From Bacteriovoracaceae bacterium (lineage in GTDB: Bacteria; Bdellovibrionota; UBA1018), in contig JAHFAB010000169.1 in the NCBI GenBank assembly GCA_023250795.1, positions 1-5,121 on the forward strand: a DNA stretch of 5,121 bases, given 5' to 3'. Below, piece by piece: positions 1 to 5,121 of this stretch (positions are counted from its first letter, which is position 1; the number at the start of each line of letters is the position of its first letter). The notes below the pieces were generated by a model that was not told the DNA's origin, did not search any database, and worked only from the letters and a program-made list of their open reading frames with translations. The position numbers were made by a program, and so were the translations under genes.

Positions 1-947
1 AAAATGAGATGGATCGTTCTGCTAGCCAACAGCAAAAAACATTTTTGCTTGGACTGATCCAAGGATTAAAGGCACTTGATTGCAATCTTCTGATCCCTCT
101 CTTTAATTCAGGTCAAATTTTGGGTTTTATGACTTTAGCTGTTTCTGCTCCACCGGAACCTTGGGGAAGCAATTGGGGTTTGCTTTCCATTCTCTACCCG
201 TACTTTGAAGAAGCCGCACAAACTTTACGCAATATGGAAGTCTACGTGAGGCAGAGAGAAAAGGAGCGCTTGGCTTCACTCGGGGAAATGGCGGCTGGGC
301 TCGCGCATGAAATTAGAAATCCTCTGGGAGCAATCAAAGGAGCTGCCCAGTATTTGGATCCTGCTTTGGATCGGCCAGAAAGCCGCTTTCTCAAAGTCAT
401 TGTAGAAGAGGTCGATCGGCTCAATCGGGTGGTAGTTCAGTTTTTAGAATATTCGAAGCCTGATGCTGTCGAGTTTAAAAAAGTGGATATTTCTTTTCTT
501 GCACAAAAGACGGTTGAGCTTTTAAGACCCACAGTACCGAAACATATTTTGATTGAGTTTCTTCCCGCTCAGAGTCGAGCGGAAGTTTTGGGGGCGCCAG
601 AACAAATCCAGCAAGTGATTTTAAATTTAATCCAAAATAGCCTGAAAGCACTCGAAAATGTTGAGAGGGGAAAAGTAAAAATTCAAATTGAAGTTGCAGG
701 CGAAGGCCCCCACAAAGAGGTGAGTCTATGGGTTGAAGATAATGGGACAGGGATAAAAAAAGAGATTTTGGATAAAATTTTCATCCCTTTTTACACGACC
801 TCACCCAGCGGAACTGGGCTCGGGCTTTCGATTTGTCAAAAAATTATAGAAGCCCATCGGGGTAGGATCGAAGTTTTTAGTGAAGAGGATCGGGTGACTC
901 GGTTTAGCGTCATTTTACCTTTTGCACAACAGAAGCACACGGAGTAG
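1..947 (+). CDS. Sensor histidine kinase, NtrB-like (GAF-HisKA-HATPase_c), 5'-truncated by window edge
   Basis: Histidine kinase of a two-component system; it would autophosphorylate on His and pass the phosphate to the regulator encoded next. The frame is open to the left edge (codons for Asn-Glu precede the first Met at base 9), so the N-terminus is missing. Residues below count from that Met. Residues ~20-75 resemble the end of a GAF sensor domain (LLIPLFNSGQILGFMTL, then a helix). A charged linker helix (~75-95) leads to the HisKA H-box with phospho-His100 in AHEIRNPLGAIKGA. The ATPase domain shows the N-box NLIQN (206-210), G1 box EDNGTGI (243-249), F-box FIPFYTT (258-264) and G2 box GTGLGLSI (268-275), so it appears catalytically intact. 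No membrane segment is present in the visible part, which suggests a cytosolic sensor, but the missing part could hold one. The signal sensed is unknown. It shares an operon with the regulator, 5 bases away. Confidence 0.93.
   Translation, partial: NEMDRSASQQQKTFLLGLIQGLKALDCNLLIPLFNSGQILGFMTLAVSAPPEPWGSNWGLLSILYPYFEEAAQTLRNMEVYVRQREKERLASLGEMAAGLAHEIRNPLGAIKGAAQYLDPALDRPESRFLKVIVEEVDRLNRVVVQFLEYSKPDAVEFKKVDISFLAQKTVELLRPTVPKHILIEFLPAQSRAEVLGAPEQIQQVILNLIQNSLKALENVERGKVKIQIEVAGEGPHKEVSLWVEDNGTGIKKEILDKIFIPFYTTSPSGTGLGLSICQKIIEAHRGRIEVFSEEDRVTRFSVILPFAQQKHTE
941..944 (+). promoter_or_regulatory. Shine-Dalgarno of the response regulator gene
   Basis: GGAG lies 8 bases before the TTG at 953 and overlaps the last codons of the kinase (stop TAG at 945-947). 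The in-frame ATG at 959 would be 14 bases away, which is too far, so this site favours the TTG start. The overlap with the stop codon suggests translational coupling of the two genes. Confidence 0.6.
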
Positions 948-952
948 GTATA

Positions 953-2353
953 TTGAGTATGGAGACTAAGCCAAAAATAGTCGTGCCCAAAATTATTGTT
1001 ATAGATGACGAGAGAAACATTACTTTTGTTATCCAGGCCATGCTCGAGCGAGCGGGTTTTCAAGCCTTAGTTTTTAATAGTAGCGAGCAAGCACTTCGAG
1101 CCATTGATGCCGAAAATCCCCAAGTCATTATCACGGATCTTTATATGCCAGGTCCTGGGGGGATGGAAATTTTGGAGTATTGTCAGAAACATTTCCCAAG
1201 AGTGCCTGTGGTTGTGATCACCGCTTATGGAACGGTCGAGTCTGCTGTTTCAGCCCTAAAAAGAGGTGCCTTTGATTATATTACAAAACCATTTGATCAA
1301 GCTGAGCTTTTGTCTGTAGTGCAAAAGGCTGTGCTGACTTTTGCTCAAAGGGAGAAAGAACCGATTGCTATCACTGAGGCGGTTCCTCAAAAGACGGCCT
1401 CATCACTCACTGGTGCGAGTGCAGGGATGCAAGAAGTGTTCAAGATCATAGCCAAGATTGCAAACTCTCCAACGACGGTATTGATTACTGGGGAAAGTGG
1501 GACGGGAAAAGAACTTGTGGCCTATGAGATCCACAGAAATTCTTCTCGAGTCAAAAAACCTTTTATTAAAATCAATTGTGCAGCGATTCCTGCAACTCTG
1601 ATTGAAAGTGAACTTTTTGGCTATGAAAAGGGAGCTTTTACGGGCGCTGTGACGTCGAAACCCGGGCGTTTCGAGTTAGCTCACGAAGGGACTCTCTTCT
1701 TAGATGAGGTGGCTGAGATGCCGCTTGAGATGCAAGTCAAGCTCCTTCGTATTTTGCAAGAGCAGGAGTTTGAGAGAGTGGGAGGCGTGCATACCCTGAA
1801 AGTCGACGCGAGGATTATTGCGGCGACGAATAAAGATCTTGAGCAAGAGGTGAAGAGTGGAAAACTGCGAGAAGATTTGTTTTACCGTTTAAACGTATTT
1901 CCCATTCACCTCCCGGCACTACGCGAAAGAAAAGAAGATATCGAACTTTTAGTGAAGGGTTTTGTTCAGCAGTTTAACTTGAAGCTAAAGAAAAATATTT
2001 CTAGCATTGAACCAAATTGTTTAGATGCCATTCGAGCATATGCTTGGCCTGGAAATATTCGACAACTCGAAAACGCAATTGAGCGGATGATTTTGATGGC
2101 TGAGGGAAATGTTCTTTTGACCAAAGATCTACCCGAGGAGGTTTTGGTGGCTTTGGGCGATCGCTTACCTCAGCAGGGAGAGAGCACGGGCTTCAAAGAA
2201 ACAGTGAAAAGGCAAACCCAGTTTTTAGAGAGAGATTTGATCGAAAAAGCGTTGTCAGAGACTGAGGGAAACGTCACTCGAGCGGCCGAGAAACTGGGAC
2301 TATCTCGCAAGGGATTGCAGATTAAGATGAAGGATTTGGGGTTGAATAAGTAG
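953..2353 (+). CDS. NtrC-family sigma-54-dependent response regulator
   Basis: Cytoplasmic transcription activator, 466 residues, the usual length for receiver-AAA+-Fis proteins. The receiver domain (~12-130) has the acidic pair Asp18-Asp19, phospho-acceptor Asp62 in ITDLYMP, Thr90 and Lys112 (TKPF). The AAA+ domain (~152-390) has Walker A GESGTGKE (180-187), the sigma-54 contact loop GAFTGA (227-232), Walker B TLFLDE (247-252), the REDLFYRLNVFPI segment (306-318) and WPGN (365-368) with sensor-II Arg370. The C-terminal Fis-type helix-turn-helix is at ~437-463 (EGNVTRAAEKLGLSRKGL). All motifs are intact, so it should hydrolyse ATP and open sigma-54 promoters after phosphorylation by the adjacent kinase. 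Start: TTG 953 fits the ribosome site; ATG 959 would lose only two residues. Target genes are unknown, and no convincing -24/-12 promoter was seen in the window. It resembles the NtrC/AtoC/ZraR group, but the exact orthologue cannot be named. Confidence 0.96.
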   Translation: MSMETKPKIVVPKIIVIDDERNITFVIQAMLERAGFQALVFNSSEQALRAIDAENPQVIITDLYMPGPGGMEILEYCQKHFPRVPVVVITAYGTVESAVSALKRGAFDYITKPFDQAELLSVVQKAVLTFAQREKEPIAITEAVPQKTASSLTGASAGMQEVFKIIAKIANSPTTVLITGESGTGKELVAYEIHRNSSRVKKPFIKINCAAIPATLIESELFGYEKGAFTGAVTSKPGRFELAHEGTLFLDEVAEMPLEMQVKLLRILQEQEFERVGGVHTLKVDARIIAATNKDLEQEVKSGKLREDLFYRLNVFPIHLPALRERKEDIELLVKGFVQQFNLKLKKNISSIEPNCLDAIRAYAWPGNIRQLENAIERMILMAEGNVLLTKDLPEEVLVALGDRLPQQGESTGFKETVKRQTQFLERDLIEKALSETEGNVTRAAEKLGLSRKGLQIKMKDLGLNK

Positions 2354-2395
2354 GGATTTTGATCAGAATTGTCTTTTCATATCAATAGGATATCA

Positions 2396-2457
2396 AAAAC
2401 ATACATTTTTAGGAAATATATTTCCAGAAAACATACATTTTTAGGAAATATATTTCC
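2396..2457. repeat. 30-bp perfect direct repeat, two copies with 32-base period
   Basis: Copies at 2396-2425 and 2428-2457 are identical, separated by the two bases AG. Each runs from AAAACATACATTTTT to the palindrome GGAAATATATTTCC. Removing one 32-base unit would leave a 100-bp palindrome centred on that 14-mer, so the repeat looks like a tandem duplication of the palindrome centre, for example by replication slippage. Confidence 0.9.
2412..2425. repeat. 14-bp perfect palindrome, copy 1
   Basis: GGAAATATATTTCC equals its own reverse complement. It lies at the end of the left arm of the 132-bp element. Its symmetry and AT-rich middle resemble a dimeric-protein operator, but no cognate regulator is known and it is far from any gene start. 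Confidence 0.85.
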
Positions 2458-2463
2458 TAAAAA
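2438..2463. repeat. 26-bp perfect palindrome containing 14-mer copy 2
   Basis: The second GGAAATATATTTCC (2444-2457) is extended on both sides by complementary bases, TTTTTA before and TAAAAA after, giving a 26-bp perfect palindrome. It is centred 32 bases from copy 1, about three helical turns. It offers an alternative inner hairpin that competes with the full-length stem. Confidence 0.85.
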
Positions 2464-2520
2464 CATGTATTTTTGATATCCTATTGATATGAAAAGACAA
2501 GTTGAACAAAGTTTGATCTC

Positions 2521-2536
2521 TTTTTTACATAAAAAA
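2521..2536. repeat. Small A/T hairpin (T6-ACAT-A6)
   Basis: Six T bases, the loop ACAT, then six A bases. The stem is weak and pure A/T. On the minus strand the run of seven T (complement of 2531-2537) could be a termination-like tract, but the sequence preceding it on that strand forms no strong GC stem, so a terminator role is doubtful. Confidence 0.4.
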
Positions 2537-2571
2537 AGTCTTCACTCCGCTTCTCTCCTTGGCGCCTCCAC

Positions 2572-2593
2572 GGATTTTTAACTTTCAAAATCC
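2572..2593. repeat. 7-bp stem hairpin GGATTTT / AAAATCC
   Basis: GGATTTT at 2572-2578 pairs with AAAATCC at 2587-2593 across an 8-base loop. It is AT-rich and no T tract follows it on either strand. It may be chance in an AT-rich spacer. Confidence 0.35.
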
Positions 2594-2614
2594 AATAGTG
2601 ACTGTAGAGTGTAT

Positions 2615-2633
2615 TCCAGCTTATTTAGCTGGA
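2615..2633 (-). terminator. Possible 3' hairpin of the exported-protein transcript
   Basis: TCCAGCT (2615-2621) and AGCTGGA (2627-2633) form a perfect 7-bp stem with a 5-base loop, 32 bases beyond the stop codon of the minus-strand gene. No T tract follows on either strand, so it is not a standard intrinsic terminator. It may protect the transcript's 3' end or be fortuitous. Confidence 0.25.
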
Positions 2634-2665
2634 GAGGAGTTACAGAAATAATAACCCAAAAATAC

Positions 2666-3757
2666 CTATTTCGAACTCACCACGCTCTCCTGTTGTGGTT
2701 TTACAAGTGCCCACTCAATGAGTTTCCTGGAAGCTGAGACGCCGTTCGCAAGAGCCTTGCATGTGACTGCATGAAGGGCGTCACGAGGTGTTTTCAGAGC
2801 TGGATTTTCAGCCAATTCCTGGTAGTTCAGGTCACCCTTTTTTACCGCGAGGTCATGCTCAGGATTTTTGATCTCAGTTCCAAAAAAATCAACGGAGAGT
2901 GATCCCACCTGAGATGCGAGCTCGCGAGAGTTTTCCGCAACTTCTAGAGCCAAATCTTTGGGTGTCCCTTGTGACGGAGAAAATTTTAAGCCAGAGTATT
3001 TTTCAGCGTGAAGCATGCACTCAGCAAAGGGGGAGTGATCTCCCTTTAGAATTTGTGCCAAGGTATAAAGCTCATAGGCGTGATGGTAATTCGAAACAGT
3101 TCTCGTAGACTCTTTTATCAAGTGGTCAAATCCTTCGGATGTAGGCCAAGTCAGAAGAGCTGAAAAAGGAAGCATGAACAAATTGGGCACTTGGACACTG
3201 TGGTAGGGTTGCGAGAGGTCTTGGATGTAGTGCATCGCCCACTCTAAAACACGAAAACCCCAGATATTATTTCCGCCTAAAATCAGAAGGCGTGCTTTTT
3301 GAGCGATGACTTCCGCGCGTCCAGGTGCGAGTCCCACTGATCTGGCCGGTATTTGAAAAGTAGAAACAGGGTGAGAGAGTTTCCAACCTGCGAAATAAAG
3401 ATGGCGAAATCCTTGGCCATCAACGCCTCGTCCTCCACCTGTATATTTTCGGTCATTATTGGGATCCGCAGATTTGTCTAAATTGAGATCCATCCCATGA
3501 TCGGGTTCGTCAACGGCGCCACTGACGAGAATATCTTTTACATTTCTTACAGCTAAGGGCTGGAACTGAATGGCCGGGTTGAGTTGCAATTCTCGAATCA
3601 AATTCTGAGTTTCATTTTGTGCAGAGGGGACCACTGGAAGCGAAGACAGTTCTTTTTGAATGGACCCAGGCAGTCCCCTGACAACCCAAGGCATCAAACT
3701 CTGATGGACATCCCAAGCAAAAGCGCTAGAACTTAAGAAAAAAAACAAATAAACCAT
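2666..3757 (-). CDS. Exported zinc-dependent phospholipase C / S1-P1 nuclease superfamily protein
   Basis: 363 residues. A short hydrophobic signal peptide (MVYLFFFLSSSAFA, 1-14) lacks a basic n-region and predicts cleavage after AFA, leaving Trp15 as the mature N-terminus. In the zinc-dependent phospholipase C and S1/P1 nuclease families a mature N-terminal Trp binds the metal cluster. Other ligand candidates appear in the expected order: His18, Asp83 or Asp86/His87 (DEPDHGMD), His119 (GFRHLYF), His176 and Asp180 in HYIQD, His186 in QPYH (together the family signature HxxxDxxQPxH), and His225/Glu229 (HxxxE). A tri-zinc phosphodiesterase acting on phospholipid or nucleic acid in the periplasm or outside the cell is therefore likely; which substrate cannot be told. 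The C-terminal ~100 residues carry no recognised motif. Start: ATG 3757 follows an AGGGGGGG ribosome site, and an in-frame TAA lies just upstream. It is 22 bases downstream of the dehydrogenase gene, so probably co-transcribed. Confidence 0.78.
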   Translation of the reverse strand: MVYLFFFLSSSAFAWDVHQSLMPWVVRGLPGSIQKELSSLPVVPSAQNETQNLIRELQLNPAIQFQPLAVRNVKDILVSGAVDEPDHGMDLNLDKSADPNNDRKYTGGGRGVDGQGFRHLYFAGWKLSHPVSTFQIPARSVGLAPGRAEVIAQKARLLILGGNNIWGFRVLEWAMHYIQDLSQPYHSVQVPNLFMLPFSALLTWPTSEGFDHLIKESTRTVSNYHHAYELYTLAQILKGDHSPFAECMLHAEKYSGLKFSPSQGTPKDLALEVAENSRELASQVGSLSVDFFGTEIKNPEHDLAVKKGDLNYQELAENPALKTPRDALHAVTCKALANGVSASRKLIEWALVKPQQESVVSSK

Positions 3758-3762
3758 GGTGA

Positions 3763-3770
3763 CCCCCCCT
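3763..3770 (-). promoter_or_regulatory. Shine-Dalgarno with G7 tract before the exported-protein gene
   Basis: On the minus strand AGGGGGGG is followed by five bases (TCACC) and the ATG at 3757. It fills much of the 22-base gap after the dehydrogenase stop. The seven-G run is a homopolymer that could vary in length and so alter the ribosome site. Confidence 0.6.
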
Positions 3771-3779
3771 TATAAAGAA

Positions 3780-5121
3780 CTAAGGAAACAGTCCGCGTAG
3801 TAGCATAGCTCTATTCAATCGGTCAACTCCTGCAATGAGAGCAGCCGTTTTCATTCCGCATTTATATTGGGTTTGGATATCAATGACCTTCTTGAAGGCC
3901 GTAGAGAGGACTTCCGCAAGTTTTTCATTGACCTCGGCTTCACTCCAAAAGAAGTTTTGCATGCCTTGGACCCATTCAAAATAAGAGACAATCACGCCTC
4001 CTGCATTGCATAGAATATCGGGGATGAGAAAAACGCCGCGTTCTTCTAATTCTTTGAGCGCTTCAGAAGTGACAGGGCCATTGGCTCCTTCGGCGATAAT
4101 TCCAGCTTTGATTTTGTTTACGTTTTTCGCTGTAATGACTCCGTCAATGGCAGCAGGTATGAGAATATCGACTTTGAGAGCAAATAGATCTTCGTTTGAA
4201 ATGGGTTCAGCCTCACGGTAAGCACTTAGGGGTAAATTCTGGCGAGTGTGTTTGAGAATTTCTGGAATATTGAGTCCATTTTTATTGAATATGCCACCCG
4301 TATAGTCACTCACAGCCACTACTTTTGCGCCTCTTTGGTGAATTTCAAAAGCAGCTACCGCTCCTACTTTTCCAAATCCATGGACAGCAACAGTGGTGTT
4401 CGAGTCAATATTTTTTATTGCGGATTTTCCCTGAGTGGCCAGATGTTTTACAGCGTGTTCAATCGTGTATACAACTCCTCTCCCCGTGCTTTCATTTCTT
4501 CCGAGGGATCCTCCGATTTCAATGGGTTTTCCAGTGACAACTCCAGGGATTGCAAAACCTCTTTCTTGAGAGTAGGTGTCCATCATCCAGGCCATGTGTT
4601 GAGAATCAGTTCCAATATCTGGTGCCGGGATGTCTTTGTCTGGACCAATGATCATATTAATCTCACTTGTGTAGCGACGAGTGAGGGATTGGGCCTCTTG
4701 TCGTGAAAGTTTGTTCGGGTCCACTCGGATCCCACCCTTTGCTCCTCCCAAAGGGAGGCCGACAAGGGAGCATTTGAACGTCATGAGCATGGCTAGGCCC
4801 GCCACTTCTGAGAGATTGACTTCAGGGTGGAAGCGAACCCCTCCCTTTCCTGGCCCAAGAGTGATGTTGTGTTGCACTCTATAGCCTTCGAAGCAACGAA
4901 TGCTTCCGTCATCTAGGCGGATCGGTACGCTTACGATTAGAGCGCGTTTAGGGACTTTGAGTCTTTCAGCAATATTTGGATCCAGTCGCATCGTGTTGGC
5001 CGCTTCTCTGAGCTCCGTGACTGCGTTTCTATAGAGCTCGCTCGAATCCCAGAGTTGTGAAGTTAGCGAACTGCTATTTCCACCATTGTGATTGTCAGAA
5101 AGACCGGGTGACGCATGAGAC
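3780..5121 (-). CDS. gdhA: Glutamate dehydrogenase (Glu/Leu/Phe/Val dehydrogenase family), 5'-truncated by window edge
   Basis: Catalyses reversible oxidative deamination of glutamate to 2-oxoglutarate and ammonia in the cytoplasm. Residues count from the first in-frame Met (base 4991): substrate Lys49 in GPGKGGVRFHP, catalytic Lys85 in LPLGGAKGG, catalytic Asp125 in IPAPDIGT, Rossmann loop GFGKVG (205-210), Asp229 after the second strand (VAVSD), EGANGP (301-306) and NAGGVIVSYFEW (329-340). Asp229 at that position suggests NAD preference. The symbol names the enzyme, not a proven subtype. That Met is unlikely to be the true start: the frame stays open for 43 more codons to the right edge, and the added residues (LWDSSELYRNAVTELREAAN) match the helix that normally precedes LDPNI in this family. 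No ATG, GTG or TTG occurs in that stretch, so the start is outside the window. The visible part further upstream is Ser/Asn/Gly-rich. It is the first of two genes, followed by the exported zinc enzyme. Confidence 0.94.
   Translation of the reverse strand, partial: SHASPGLSDNHNGGNSSSLTSQLWDSSELYRNAVTELREAANTMRLDPNIAERLKVPKRALIVSVPIRLDDGSIRCFEGYRVQHNITLGPGKGGVRFHPEVNLSEVAGLAMLMTFKCSLVGLPLGGAKGGIRVDPNKLSRQEAQSLTRRYTSEINMIIGPDKDIPAPDIGTDSQHMAWMMDTYSQERGFAIPGVVTGKPIEIGGSLGRNESTGRGVVYTIEHAVKHLATQGKSAIKNIDSNTTVAVHGFGKVGAVAAFEIHQRGAKVVAVSDYTGGIFNKNGLNIPEILKHTRQNLPLSAYREAEPISNEDLFALKVDILIPAAIDGVITAKNVNKIKAGIIAEGANGPVTSEALKELEERGVFLIPDILCNAGGVIVSYFEWVQGMQNFFWSEAEVNEKLAEVLSTAFKKVIDIQTQYKCGMKTAALIAGVDRLNRAMLLRGLFP

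Larger units (their letters stand above)
2369..2500. repeat. 132-bp near-perfect palindrome (57-bp inverted arms)
   Basis: Arm 2369-2425 and the reverse complement of arm 2444-2500 match at 53 of 57 positions by my hand alignment. The 18-base centre is 2426-2443. The outer 31 bases of each arm (2369-2399 and 2470-2500) match perfectly. The four mismatches cluster at 2400-2405 against 2464-2469. The element is strongly AT-rich. It begins 15 bases after the regulator stop and lies between convergent genes. In RNA it would form a very long hairpin on either strand, which could stop or shield both transcripts, although no T tract follows either arm. It could also be a MITE-like or extragenic palindromic element. 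No clear target-site duplication flanks it. Confidence 0.92.
2354..2665. other. Convergent intergenic region without a gene
   Basis: This gap of 312 bases separates the stop of the response regulator from the stop of the minus-strand exported protein, so both operons end into it. The left half is the long palindrome at 2369-2500. The rest (2501-2665) holds an A/T hairpin, two 7-bp hairpins and homopolymer runs. I see no coding region, tRNA or classical hairpin-plus-T-tract terminator in it. Confidence 0.8.

Noticed and set aside
71..83. Sigma-54-like promoter (GGCAC followed by TTGC)
   Set aside because: Only nine bases separate GG and GC instead of ten, and it sits inside the kinase coding region.
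959..961. ATG as the regulator start
   Set aside because: It lies 14 bases from the only ribosome site, while TTG at 953 is at the normal 8; the difference is two residues and not fully excluded.
2369..2500. CRISPR array or iteron cluster
   Set aside because: There are only two direct copies separated by two bases, with no spacers; the structure is a palindrome with an internal duplication.
2358..2518. TTTGATC on both sides of the palindrome (2358-2364 and 2512-2518) as a target-site duplication
   Set aside because: The copies are 4 and 11 bases away from the palindrome ends, not adjacent, and a 7-mer match in AT-rich sequence is easily chance.
2557..2573. GC-rich imperfect hairpin CCTTGGCGCCTCCACGG followed by ATTTTTA as a plus-strand terminator
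   Set aside because: The stem is broken by mismatches, with only short paired blocks, and the T run is five bases; too weak to call.
2899..3108. Plus-strand open frame opposite the exported zinc enzyme
   Set aside because: Antisense to a convincing gene with signal peptide and metal motifs; no recognisable protein features.
4248..4706. Plus-strand open frame of 152 codons opposite the dehydrogenase
   Set aside because: It lies wholly antisense to a strongly conserved enzyme, and its translation shows no domain; a shadow frame.

Overview
The window looks like ordinary chromosome from a Gram-negative, predatory- or deltaproteobacteria-like organism. The evidence is an NtrB/NtrC-type sigma-54 two-component pair, a Sec-exported zinc enzyme, a TTG start and moderate GC. 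A Bdellovibrionota-like origin is my best guess, from the style of the kinase and dehydrogenase, but the sequence alone does not prove it.

Layout: two plus-strand genes face two minus-strand genes. On the plus strand, the 3' part of a GAF-HisKA-HATPase sensor histidine kinase (cut by the left edge) is followed after 5 bases by a complete NtrC-family sigma-54 response regulator. The regulator's TTG start and Shine-Dalgarno overlap the end of the kinase gene, so the two form a coupled signalling operon. On the minus strand, a Glu/Leu/Phe/Val-family glutamate dehydrogenase (cut by the right edge) is followed after 22 bases by a signal-peptide-bearing protein. That protein has the metal-ligand pattern of the zinc-dependent phospholipase C / S1-P1 nuclease superfamily. 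These two are probably co-transcribed.

The two operons converge on a 312-base gap at 2354-2665. Its first half is the most unusual feature of the window: a 132-bp, AT-rich, nearly perfect palindrome (2369-2500). It has 57-base arms matching at 53 positions, and inside it a 30-bp direct repeat with a 32-base period and two copies of a 14-bp perfect palindrome. It reads as a 100-bp palindrome whose centre was tandemly duplicated. It may be a MITE-like or extragenic palindromic element, a two-way transcription barrier, or a paired operator. The other half of the gap holds only small hairpins and no gene.

Functionally, the kinase and regulator would switch on unidentified sigma-54 promoters, none of which is recognisable here. 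The dehydrogenase connects amino-acid and central carbon metabolism, and its exported partner may hydrolyse phospholipids or nucleic acids outside the cytoplasm. A shared scavenging role for the second pair is inference. I saw no CRISPR array, tRNA, rRNA or transposase gene.
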